Source: Prorocentrum cordatum
Taxonomy: Eukaryota > Sar > Dinophyceae > Prorocentrales > Prorocentraceae
Assembly (NCBI GenBank): GCA_963575745.1
Contig: CAUYUJ010003015.1
Location: 16,001-80,000, forward strand
Direction: 5' to 3'
Length of the DNA: 64,000 nt
Shown here: positions 47,957 through 56,400 of the stretch, in pieces
How the letters are laid out: every line of letters starts with the position of its first letter
Numbering within the stretch: position 1 is the first letter of the stretch
Program-made: the position numbers and the translations under genes
The notes under the pieces: model-generated
The model's database searches: none
Seen by the model: only the letters and a program-made list of their open reading frames with translations
Told to the model about the DNA's origin: nothing

Positions 47957-49915
47957 GTTATTATTATATATATATATTAACATGGGGGGTTTGTTGTACA
48001 TATATATATATATATTATTAGTTTTTTTTTCTCTCTCCTCAGCGCTCACGAGTACCGTTTGCCCCAGAACATCGCCACTCGTAAACTGCCCTCCCCCTCC
48101 CCCCTTTCCTTGTCCTCTCCACCTCGTGCACCCCCTGCTTCCGCCTCGTCGCTTTCGCCTGCGGCGGCTGCTTCCCCAGACATCCGACGTGAAAGTTCTG
48201 CAGCTCGCGGCCCAGAGGTTTCCGACCCCTTCGCCGGGGGGAGCTTCTCGTCCGGGATCCGTCTCTGATGGCACCTGGGCCACAAAAGGGACCCCGGTGG
48301 CCGAAGGCACCGCGAAGCGCACACGGATTGGAAAGCTCTCATCTTCGGAGGTCGGGCTTTCAGGGCGTGGCTCGGGCCTCTGGTGGCTGTGCGGAGCCAT
48401 CCTGGCCCCCCCCTTTGGAACGCTCTCGGCGAGGCGCAGCTGCTGGAAAGCCTCCCGAGGCGAGGAAGCTTCCAGCAGCCAGCGAACAAGCTAACGAAAC
48501 AACCTGCGGCAACACCACGTCGTGGGGGATCTGGGCTCCCGTTCTCTTCGCCCCCGGCGGCAAGGCTGCTGAGGCTCACGCGCATGGCGCGCATGGTGCG
48601 CCTCCTGCGAGCGGTGCCCGAGCTCATGACGATGGTCCGCGGCGTCGTGGCGTCCGCTCGCTCGGTCTTCCTGGCGGGCATCCTGCTCGTGGCCGCACCT
48701 GGGGCATGCAAGAAGCGCCCCACGAAGTTCTGCCCCCCCGGCTCTCAGGCTCCAAAACAGGTACAGCGTTTTCTTGTTGCTACAGTCGGGCATCTGATTG
48801 AGAGTCTTCCTCCCGAAAAAAGCAGGGCCAGCGTTTCTTACCCAACTTGCCGGAAATCTGGGCCAGTTTCATCAGCACGTTCGCCCCTTCCTCGTTGACA
48901 ACAGAAACGGGCCCAGGTTTGCTTCAAGAGAGTTCTGGGAAGCTGCCCCAATATTTTCGGCTTTCTTTCCGCACTCCAGGTGCCCTCCACGGGCCCTGGG
49001 ACCGCCAATAAGACTACTCAGGAGGAAACACCGGCCCCAGGGAAGTGGTCCAGCCTTCCAGGGGTCCAGGCACCGACAAAACTTGGAGCGCCTGATGTCA
49101 GGGGCGTCGCAGTTTGTTTCGCAGTGGACGCCTTTGCCTGCATTCGGGCCCTGGGACCATCGCGGATCGATCCAGCGCGAAGGAGGCAGCAGAAAGATTG
49201 GGTCTGGGGCTTTGGTAGTGATTTTTCGTGAGGTTGAATGTTTGCACAATTTCGGATCTCAGGGCCTGAGGGGGGCTTCTGCTCCCCCCCCTGGCCCCCC
49301 CAATTGCGCCGTCCGGGACGGGGAGGGGCCAAGGGCTCCTCCTCCTCTTCCTCCATTCCGACGCTGTGCCTCCTCCTCCTCCTCCTTTTTCCGCCTTTTA
49401 CCTCCTCCTCCTGGATTCCCTTCGGGGGTAATATATTCAAACATTTGGAACAAGCAGAGACGAGCAGCAAAGTCCCTGCGCAAAGATGACCCCCACACAT
49501 TGAGAAGCGGATCCAATTTTGAAAAATTCACGCTCGTCTCCTCATCTGCCTCCTCCTCCTCCTGCTCCTCCTCTTTCTCCTTTTCCTCCTCTAGCGCTCT
49601 TTTTCTGCTGCTGTGGACTGATCTGTCGAACTTGGCTGAATCCCCTCGTGCTTTTGTGGCCTCTGTCGCCTGGCCTTGGTCGGCCCCTCAGTCGGGTGAG
49701 AAAGGGTGTACAGTGAGCCGCTTCTGAAGGGGGGGAGTTCACCTGGAGGCGAAGCAGAACGCGGAACGGGTGACACGAGGATTAGGAGGAAGAGGAGGAG
49801 CAGGAGGAGGAGGAGGAGGAGGAGGAGGAGGAGGAGGAGGAGGAGGAGGAGGAGGAGGAGGAGGAGGAGAAGGGGGAGGGGGAGGGGGAGGGGGAGGAGC
49901 AGGATGATGATGATA

Positions 49916-49997
<82 letters not shown>

Positions 49998-52900
49998 GGG
50001 GGGATGTTGATGGTAATGATGATGATGATGCTGCTGATGATGATACTGATGATGATGGTGATGATGCTGATGCTGATGCGGCTGGTGAAGATGATGATGA
50101 TGCTGATGATGATGATGCTGATACTAATGATGATGATGCTGCTGATGATGGTGATGATGATGAATATGATGATCCTCATGATGATGGTGATTATGACAAC
50201 GATGCTGATGCCGCTGCTGATGATAATGCTGATGTTAAGGGTGATGGTTCTGATGATGCGGAAGAAGAGCCAACATCTGCTGCTGATTACTACGGTGATG
50301 ATGATGCTGATGCTGCTGCTGATGATGATAATGATAATGATACTGATAATGATAATGATGATGATGCTGATGATGATGATGATGCTGATGATGATGATGT
50401 TGATGATGATGATGTTGTGATGCCGCTACTGATGAGGATTATGATGATGCTGATACTGTTGACGATGATGATGAGGATGCTGATGATGTTGATGATGTTG
50501 ATGAAGAAGCTGTCGACGATGATGGTGATGATGCCGACGACGATGATGCTGATCATGATGATGATGATGCTGATGATGATGATGATGATGGTGATGATGC
50601 TGATGATGGTGCTGATGATGAAGTACATGCAGATTGTGATGACGATGCAGATGTTGATGCTGCTGATGATGATGCTTATGGTGATGGTGATGATAATGGT
50701 GCTAATCATGATGATGACATTGAAGACGATGCTGCTGCTGATTATGACGGTGCTGTTAGGTATGAAAGTGGTGCTCCTGATCATGATGATGATGACGATT
50801 ATGCTGATGATGATGATGATGCTGCTGCTGATGGTGATGCTGCTGCTGCTGATGTTTTTGATAATGAACTAAAAAGAGGATCTTGATGATGAGCAGGATG
50901 ATGCTGATGATGTTGCTGATGATGTTGATGTTGATGGTGAGGTTGTTAATGATGATGATGCTGATTATGATGATGCTGATGATAAGGATATTGTTGATAA
51001 TGATGGTGATCATGAGGATGATGATGCGGCTGCTGATGATGATGATGAGGATGATGATGATGACGATGAGTATGCTAAGATTGATGACGATTCGGATGAT
51101 GGTTTCAGCGCCGTCAGTCGTATTGTCCTCCCGCAGACCTTGTCGTCCGCGCGGGGGAGGGAGGTCATCCAACCACCCCTGTTTAGTAAGCGGCGTCTCC
51201 CGCTTTGTGACGCGGGTCCGTTAGCTCCTGCACCTGACCTCCTCCTACGCGCTCTTTTCTTCATTGGCCATGTAGCGCGCACGGCGCGTGCAGCCGTCGG
51301 GCCCAGACGGTGACACTGTCCGAAGTGGTGCTCCCTCCTCTCTCCTCTCCTTCCCCCTCCTCTCCCCAAGGCCCTCATGTTCGTGTTCGGCATCGCCATG
51401 CGGCAGCTCAGCGCCGGGTCGGGGCTTGGAGACGAGCTCTTCCCGTCCGTGCCGGAGGCGATGATCACGCTGCTGATCGACGGCGTGTTCCTCGACGAGT
51501 TCGGCTTTGTCCTCCGCGCGGTAGGGGCACAGAGCTACCTCACCGCGTTCGTGTTCATGTGCTTCATTTGCCTGGCGGCGCTCACTGTGATGAACATGTT
51601 GATTGGAGTCGTACCAACCTGAGGGAGCATAGTTTCGGTCAGGAGCTTTGGCTTAGCGTGTCATGTCGCGCCGCTGGTTCCGGCCCGCCACGCGGTGGAG
51701 CGACGCGCTGACCACGTCCCAGTCCCCAAGCGTGAACGTCCCGAGCCTTTCCCAGCCTTCCACCCCACGAAGCGGAGCGGCGCACTATCCCCTTGCAGGG
51801 CACAGCGTGTCACCAGGGCCGTACATGGGACGCCCCATGCGCTTGGCATCGCTCGAACGTGTGCATTCGTTTTTCGGCGAGGACCATCGAGGAGCATGAG
51901 GAGGAGGAGGAGGAGGAGGAGGAGGAGGAGGAGGAGGAGGAGGAGGAGGAGGAGGAGGAGGAGGAGGATTTTGGGGTCATCTGGCGAACAAGCGCACGCA
52001 CAAAGCCGACCAGATGCACGGGAAATGGACGTCCGAGCTCTGGCGAGTGCAGGGGCCCCGCCTTCGGCGGCTGTCTCCCGCTCGGCGCCCCCTGTCCCCC
52101 GCGGCGGAGGCCGTCGCCAGACTGGCGGAGGCCCGCGGGAGCTGGGCGGGGGCGGCGCCGTCGGCGGGAGCTCGGTGGCCCTGAAGCCAGGCTGCTGCAG
52201 ACAAGCGCGGGTTGGTTTCCATGTGGGGGCCACGTGCGAACCTTACCCCCGCTAGCCCCCCTCAGAGAGCGTGGGGGGTAGAGGGGGTAGGGTTTGCACG
52301 TGGCTCGCTGTTTCCAGGAGGCCGGACGCTGCCGTGGGCACAGTGTGCAGACGGCACCCAGGCCCCAGGAGCAGCGTCGGCGGCGAGCGAGGGGGGGGGG
52401 AGGGAAGGGAGAAGTAGGAGGCCCTCTCAGAGGGCTCGGGAGCCCCCCCCAGCCTTTGAGCAGTTTTCCAAGCCATTCCCCGAAGACGCGGGAAACCTCT
52501 CAGAAGGCCGGATGGCTTCTGAGAAGTCCCGCCGCCCTCTGAGACGGCCTTCTCCTTGTCACTTCCCCCCTCGCTCGCCGCCGATAGCAGTGCAGCTAGG
52601 AGTCGGCTCGGGGTCTGGGTGACCCAGCATTGGTCCCAGCCAGCACGGAGGGGGGGCCAGGTTCGAGGTGCTGGGTCCGAGGAGTTTTTTTTTGTTGTGC
52701 CTCTTCGGTCTCTGGGGGGCCGTTTTCAGGTCCCGGGACCGTCACAAGCGGATCTGGGGTAAAAACCAGATTTGCTTCGGGAGGGGTTCGGGGATTGATT
52801 TTGAGCGGATTTGCCTTCACCCCCCTTCTTGACCGATTTTCTGGGGTCCCAACCAGTTCAGACCCCCTGGCCGCCTTCAAAGTGCAGATGTGTGCCGTTG

Positions 52901-53743
52901 TTTTTCGGATTGTAAGTCGTGTAAATCCCTATCCCTCCCCTCAGCGAACTTCGGGCGCTCGTGCTCTGATATTGCACTGCATTGCATTGCATCGCGTTGC
53001 GTTTGTATTGAGCTGGGTTGCATTTGCACTGCTTTTGCACTGCGTGACTTGTTCGACACTTTCCGCTGTATTGTGTTGTGTTCAAGAGAGTCCGCACCTG
53101 GGTCGCGACAGGTTCATTCACATGATATCGTACCAGCTCTAACACACTTGTTGATGTTATACAGTAATCTCCCAAGGTATGCGAACTCGTAAGCGCTGTT
53201 GCAGCAAGAGAGAAGGAAGAGCGAACGATCAACATGGTAAAAGAGAAGGTCTCGGCAGTCATGAAGAGGGTGGACGATGACGGGGATGGCTTGATTTCAA
53301 AGGGCGAGTTCCTCAAGATGGTTCAGGAGGCAGATTGCGTCGACGCGCTAACGTCGGTCGGCGTAGACGTTCCGGGGCTCATGGACATAATGGATATGAT
53401 ATTTCTACATGGTGACGCAATACAGACGGACTCGGATGGGGAGCCTGTGCTCACCTACGATGTCTTCATCGAGACGGTTTACAACCTCCGGGGATCCAAC
53501 GGCGCCTCTGTGAAAGACGTCGTGGACCTGCGCAAGTTTGTCCACCAGGGATTCGGGAGACTGGAAGAGATGGTCAGACCATTTCTGTCCGCCCTCTGGC
53601 CGACGTCAGAGAATGGCAAGCTCGAGCTCGCGGAGGACGCGAGCACCGATGCCCGACTCCGTCGTCTGGAGGGCAAGGTGAGCCGCATATTGGAGTTGCT
53701 GGAGAGTCAGCAGATGGTGGGCACCACGCGCACGAGGCTGTGA
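44555..53743 (+). CDS. Single-domain voltage-gated cation channel with C-terminal EF-hand (split gene, 5 exons seen, N-terminus incomplete)
   Basis: Joined exons 44555-44949, 45125-45265, 48565-48691, 51371-51610 and 53177-53743 give one frame of about 489 residues ending in TGA. Approximate residues: S1 69-88, S2 99-123, S3 135-160, S4 173-195, S5 212-233, pore loop 242-263, S6 275-302, EF-hand loop 334-345. S4 has seven arginines at every third position (176, 179, 182, 185, 188, 191, 194), a textbook voltage sensor. The pore carries TLLIDG where NaChBac has TLESW. S6 ends VMNMLIGV, followed by a charged helix and the EF loop DDDGDGLISKGE. The protein would sit in a membrane and pass cations, gated by voltage and probably tuned by calcium. 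This 6-TM plus EF-hand layout is that of a large dinoflagellate channel family; some eukaryotic Na/Ca channels with one domain look alike. A four-domain channel is unlikely because the EF tail and stop follow the first S6. Ion selectivity cannot be read from sequence. The 5' boundary is a guess; family-like sequence is clear from about 44630. Confidence 0.88.
44950..45124 (+). other. Channel intron 1 (GC-AG, 175 bp)
   Basis: The intron is bounded by ttcAG|GCccag and ctcgAG|G, so AGG is repeated at both ends. It has no stop in the upstream frame. Its length is not a multiple of three, so retention would shift the S3 frame. It contains no recognised repeat. Confidence 0.8.
45125..45265 (+). CDS. 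Channel exon b: S3
   Basis: This exon encodes DSWMVFDSCLVAAMVSETWV, then MPIMVALFF, a polar loop, and the first arginines of S4 (ILRMMR). The Asp in VFD is the usual S3 charge-transfer aspartate. The acceptor is ctcgAG|Ggattc and the donor is atgAG|GCagtg. Both junctions split an Arg codon after its second base, and 141 bases keep the frame. Confidence 0.85.
45308..45476. mobile_element. MITE-like family F, copy 2 (in channel intron 2)
   Basis: The left end cgtaagagtgacccttcgcc and right end cgcaccaaaggtcaccctta then cccagggtcactcctgcg match copy 1. It lies 42 bp after the donor of exon b. Half-element fragments may lie at 42660-42700 and 43220-43280. Confidence 0.8.
45846..46059. mobile_element. 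Hairpin family A, copy 3 (in channel intron 2)
   Basis: The left arm (gataggattatgtcgggcgt ... cagggggattttcgacgaaa) and the right arm (ttttcgtcgaaaatccccct ... ggcccgacttaaactcagtg) pair over about 50 bp. Inner blocks (aaaatacccccc with gggggtatttct; aaaaatagtcccc with gactattttt) also pair, so nearly the whole 214 bp folds as one hairpin. Confidence 0.8.
46644..46798. mobile_element. Hairpin family A, copy 4 (in channel intron 2)
   Basis: The left arm gtcaagtcgagcatgtccct then ctacaggaggaatgtcc pairs with a weaker right arm (cgttcaacatccgcctgtag ... ggccgaac). Its right end touches the family G element that begins at about 46789. Confidence 0.65.
46789..46989. mobile_element. MITE-like family G, copy 2 (in channel intron 2)
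   Basis: It shares gttacgaaatctgctgcatg and cagctggtttc with copy 1, and the right end cccgttcgcccggcccgac. The left end overlaps the end of a family A hairpin. Confidence 0.78.
47187..47838 (+). repeat. Duplicated 155 bp segment (family N) in channel intron 2
   Basis: 47187-47345 and 47682-47838 are direct copies (cctccggagtttcgtcggcg; ccgccggcgcgg; ggagggcggctcgcctgcg; actgcgcaagtggctgcgt). The left part resembles the family B end. About 340 bp without a recognised feature lie between them. Confidence 0.68.
47872..48016 (+). repeat. T-run, ATT and TA microsatellites
   Basis: T11 and A9 runs, (ATT)n at 47909-47955 and (TA)n at 47963-47978 and 47998-48014. AT-rich island in intron 2. Confidence 0.9.
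48565..48691 (+). CDS. Channel exon c: S4 voltage sensor and S4-S5 linker
   Basis: This exon encodes LLRLTRMARMVRLLRAVPEL, then MTMVRGVVASARSVFLAGILLV. It continues the every-third-arginine ladder begun in exon b. The acceptor is ggcaAG|Gctgct, completing the split Arg codon. The donor is ctcgtG|GCcgca, phase 0. The start of S5 lies at the exon end. Confidence 0.87.
49538..49592 (+). repeat. CCT microsatellite
   Basis: Short CCT run in intron 3; another lies at 49337-49412. Confidence 0.8.
49781..49902 (+). repeat. GGA microsatellite
   Basis: Leads directly into the GAT array. Confidence 0.92.
49903..51090 (+). repeat. GAT-type array in channel intron 3
   Basis: Pure GATGAT at 49903-50000, then about 1.1 kb of imperfect gatgatgctgatgat. 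The strand is fixed (GAT, not ATC, on the coding strand). A GGA tract (49781-49902) leads into it. Asp/Met-rich open frames are artefacts. Confidence 0.93.
51371..51610 (+). CDS. Channel exon d: S5, pore loop and S6
   Basis: The exon encodes ALMFVFGIAMRQL (S5), GDELFPSVPEAM followed by TLLIDGVFLDE (pore helix and filter), and LTAFVFMCFICLAALTVMNM then LIGV (S6). A clear polypyrimidine tract of about 30 bases precedes the acceptor cccAAG|GCCctc. The donor gtc|GTacca is the only GT donor found in the gene. The exon is exactly 80 codons. Confidence 0.9.
51896..51967 (+). repeat. GGA microsatellite
   Basis: 70 bp of GGA in channel intron 4. Confidence 0.93.
52377..52584. mobile_element. MITE-like family B, copy 3 (in channel intron 4)
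   Basis: It runs from tcggcggcgagcgagggggg to cccccctcgctcgccgccga, 208 bp, with the shared interior (ctcagaagg, gacttctgag-type palindromes). Confidence 0.82.
52599..52875 (+). repeat. Dispersed repeat K, copy 2 (in channel intron 4)
   Basis: It shares aggttcgaggtgctgggtcc, ggtctctggggggccgtttt, gattttgagcggatttgcct and ttcttgaccgattttctggg with copy 1. It starts 15 bp after a family B element. Confidence 0.7.
53177..53743 (+). CDS. Channel exon e: cytoplasmic tail with EF-hand, terminal exon
   Basis: The acceptor cccAAG|Gta opens with VCELVSAVAAREKEERTINM, the helix that follows S6 in this family. Next comes the EF loop DDDGDGLISKGE with Asp at loop positions 1, 3 and 5, Gly at 6, Ile at 8 and Glu at 12. 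A second loop region (QTDSDGEPVLTYDVF) is degenerate. The tail continues with VYNLRGSNGASVKDVVDLRK and a short helical end (LRRLEGKVSRILELLESQQM) before TGA at 53741-53743. An ATG at 53234 lies inside the exon and is not needed as a start. Confidence 0.9.
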   Translation, partial: VCELVSAVAAREKEERTINMVKEKVSAVMKRVDDDGDGLISKGEFLKMVQEADCVDALTSVGVDVPGLMDIMDMIFLHGDAIQTDSDGEPVLTYDVFIETVYNLRGSNGASVKDVVDLRKFVHQGFGRLEEMVRPFLSALWPTSENGKLELAEDASTDARLRRLEGKVSRILELLESQQMVGTTRTRL

Positions 53744-53844
53744 CGAGCAGGTGTGGCGTAGCGTGCCACCTCTTCTCGTGGATTTCCCCCCCCCTTCCTC
53801 GAAGAAGAACACTACCCCAGCAGAGCACCGGAGCATTGCAGACG

Positions 53845-54060
53845 TCTAGGGGTCTGAGGTGGCCAGCACTGGTTCTGGCGAGCAGGAAGGGCGGGCAGGT
53901 TCGAGGTGCTGGGTTCGGGCAGGTTTTGTTTTTACCCTTTTCGGCCTCTGGGAGACGTTTTCGGACCCTGGGGCAGTGAGGAATGGATCTGGGCGGAAAA
54001 CTGCGCAAGCTGGACAGATTCTGAGTGGATTTGTTTCATCAGCCAGGTCGAACCCCAGCC
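53845..54060 (+). repeat. Dispersed repeat K, copy 3 (about 100 bp after the channel stop codon)
   Basis: It shares ggttcgaggtgctgggttcg and tcggcctctgggagacgttt. It is flanked by direct repeats of about 45 bp: ttcctcgaagaagaacacta (53797) and gtcctcgaataagaacgaca (54079), each followed by ccccagca.gagcacc-like text. Confidence 0.68.
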
Positions 54061-54682
54061 GCCTGCAACTCCCTCCCCGTCCTCGAATAAGAACGACACC
54101 CCAGCAAAACACCCTAATAGCAGCAAAGCGCGGCCATGTGCGCCTTAGTCTATTCTTGTACAAGGGATCGTGGTCGTCCAGGCAAAACGTGTTTCCGACA
54201 TTGAGGCTCCGCTGTGTGTGTGTGTGTGTGTGTGTGGGTGTGTGTGTGTGTGGTCATGTGGTCCGCTGTGAGCTGGCCAACCATCCTCATCAGATGCCTG
54301 TGCAAACAAGTGTTGAGGGTGTGCGCGCCATACACGGTGCTAGCCATCCCGCCGTGATTTTGCACAGTTCTGGTCGTGTATGGTGGATGGGGCCCGCGTG
54401 CAAAGGGCAGCTGGCGCACTTGGCGCGCGTGGCGCAAGTGGCTCGTGTGGTGCACCAGGCGTTCCCGTCGCCAGTAGATATTGGATGTCAGCGGCTGTCC
54501 ATCGGATTGCGGTCGTTTCCCATGTTGAGTCCTGGATGCGACTGATTTGCTGGGGGGGTTCTTGGGGGGCAGCGAGACAGTTTTTTTTTATGTGTGTGCT
54601 TGTGTACAAAGCTTTTTCTTGAAAGTCGGGGGGTGGGGGGTGGGGGGTGGATGGGGTTGGCGGGCGACCTCTATCCCTATCA
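54061..54682. other. No gene seen
   Basis: Contains the second flanking direct repeat (54079), the TG repeat and a G-rich run (54628-54655). Confidence 0.45.
54208..54253 (+). repeat. TG dinucleotide repeat
   Basis: (GT)n with one ggg interruption. Confidence 0.92.
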
Positions 54683-54879
54683 TCGGCGGCGAGCCTGGGG
54701 GGGAGTGAGAAGGGGCGGGCCTTCTCAGAAGGTTCGGAAGTCCCCGGCCTTCTGACAAGGCCCCTAAGTCTTTCCCGAAGACACAGGGAATATTTCAGAA
54801 AGTCGGAAAGCTTCCGAGAAGCCCCGCCGCCTTCTGAGGAGGCCTTCTCCTTCTTACGTCCCCCCTCGCTCGCCGCCGA
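54683..54879. mobile_element. MITE-like family B, copy 4
   Basis: It runs from tcggcggcgagcctgggggg to cccccctcgctcgccgccga, 197 bp. The interior reads ggccttctcagaaggttcgg and is nearly identical to copy 5, 560 bp away. Confidence 0.82.
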
Positions 54880-55244
54880 TCTCACTCACCCTCCTGCTCC
54901 TCTTCCTCCTTCTTCCCTTTGTCACTCCTCCCCCTCTTCTCCCGTCTCCTCCAGCCCTCCCCTCCCTGCGCGACGGCGCGCCGAAGACAGAGCTCCGCGG
55001 TCTTGCGCAGCGTGTGCGAGAGATGGCCAGCCGCCTCCCGACTTCCCGACGGGGCGCTTAGCGCAGCGCTCGGCTTCCCGTCGGGTGGACGCGGCAGGGA
55101 CCCGCCTCGGCGCGGGGCCGTCTCGGGCCAGAGGCCTGGGCGTCCAGCCAGGGGTGGCTCCACGATCTGCGCCGCTGGGTGCAGCCCGGCCCCTCGGGAG
55201 CAGCAGAGAGGTACAGGAAGAGCGGCTCCCCCTCCTTCCACCCG

Positions 55245-55441
55245 TCGGCGGCGAGCGAGGGAGGAAAGTGAGAAGGAGCAGGCCTTCTCAGAAGGTTCGG
55301 AAGTCCCCCAGCCTCCTGAGAAGTGTTCTATGCCTTCTTCGACGACAGAAACAGCTCAGAAGGCGGGAGGGCTTCTCAGAAGTCCCGCCGCCTTCTGACA
55401 AGGCCTTCTTCTTCTCATCTGCCCCCCTCGCTCGCCGCCGA
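55245..55441. mobile_element. MITE-like family B, copy 5
   Basis: It runs from tcggcggcgagcgagggagg to ccccctcgctcgccgccga, 197 bp, the same length as copy 4 and in the same orientation. It shares ccttctcagaaggttcggaa. Confidence 0.82.
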
Positions 55442-55686
55442 ACCTGCCTCCTCCCCCTCTGGCGACGCGTTATCTTACTTGGTCTGTTCGACGTGTGGCC
55501 CCCAGGGATCTCGGCCCCTTTCCCTGGGGCCGGCTTCTCCCCCCGAGCCGCTCTTGGACGGCCCCAGGGCCGGAATGCGGCCTCAGGGAGCCGAGAACGT
55601 GGAGCAGCTGGCCGTCTCGATGCTCTGGCGACGCCCAGATCTGAGGGTCTCTTCCAAAGTCTGCCCCTGGACCCGGCCCAGGGTGC

Positions 55687-55872
55687 GTCCTCCTCCTCCT
55701 CCTCCTCCTCCTCCTCCTCCTCCTCCTCCTCCTCCCTCCTCCTCCTCCTCCTCCTCCCCCCCCAGCTCCTCCAGCTCCTCCTCCCCCTCTAGCTCCTCCA
55801 GCTCCCCCCCCTCCCCCTCCCCCTCCCCCTCCTTCTCCTTCTCCTTCTCCTCCTCCTCCTCCTCCTCTTTTT
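55687..55872 (+). repeat. CCT microsatellite
   Basis: 185 bp of CCT with cagctcctcc blocks. It adjoins the 3' side of the - strand retrotransposon. Confidence 0.92.
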
Positions 55873-55987
55873 CCAGTGGCTCTCGCATCGCTCCCTCGAA
55901 CTCGGCTCGGCAGGGCTGGCGGAAAATTCACTGATATTCAACCGAGTTGAAGCCTGGCCCACCACTCACCCAACTCCGCAGGTCGGG

Positions 55988-56400
55988 CTAAGGGCCAGGA
56001 TTTCGAGACATGCATTCCTCGTGGCCACGGCAACTTTCCTCTGAGTAGTTGCTGGCGCTGCTGCTGGTAAAGTTTGTCGCAAGGGACATCCAGGGCCCTG
56101 GCGGGGCCCGAAGTGTAGGCCCCACACCGAAACAAAACGCCACGGGGAGCCCCGAGTCTATGACTCTACAGACAAACAGTCTATGGGGAGGCGTCGCCTC
56201 TATGTCCCTCACCTTTAGCAGGGACGGGGTCAGTGCAGCGCACCCGCCCTTGGCAGACTTATTCTGAAATCTCTTAGCGCGTCCGGCACATCGCCACATG
56301 GAACCGTTCCACAAAACGCGATGAGAGCGCTTATTCGCGACCGCAGGAGGACCCAACGTCCCCGAGACTGCCCTATCAAGCTTCCCAAAGAGTTCTCGTG
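55988..56400 (-). pseudogene. C-terminal tail of the retrotransposon polyprotein
   Basis: The frame carrying the RNase H end stays open to 55988. It contains an arginine-rich stretch (NKRSHRVLWNGSMWRCAGRA) and no recognised domain. It may be the natural end of the polyprotein. Confidence 0.45.

Larger units (their letters stand above)
45266..48564 (+). other. Channel intron 2 (GC-AG, 3299 bp, repeat-loaded)
   Basis: The intron is bounded by atgAG|GCagtg and ggcaAG|G. It holds a family F hairpin, two family A hairpins, a family G element that abuts one of the A copies, a duplicated 150 bp segment (family N), an ATT/TA microsatellite patch and a family B fragment. No protein-like frame was seen inside. 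Confidence 0.78.
48692..51370 (+). other. Channel intron 3 (GC-AG, 2679 bp)
   Basis: The intron begins GCcgcacc directly after the valine codon of the S4-S5 exon and ends in a polypyrimidine tract and AAG. Most of its second half is a GGA tract followed by a GAT-type array (49781-51090). The first half (48692-49330) shows nothing I recognise beyond CCT-rich patches. Confidence 0.78.
51611..53176 (+). other. Channel intron 4 (GT-AG, 1566 bp)
   Basis: This is the only intron of the gene with a GT donor (gtc|GTacca); the acceptor is cccAAG|G. It contains a GGA microsatellite, a complete family B element and a family K repeat copy. A short ATTGC run follows near 52977-53010. Confidence 0.78.

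Noticed and set aside
49706-50872. 388-codon Asp/Met-rich open frame
   Set aside because: Translation of the GAT array inside channel intron 3; it would disrupt the channel transcript and has no non-repeat domain.
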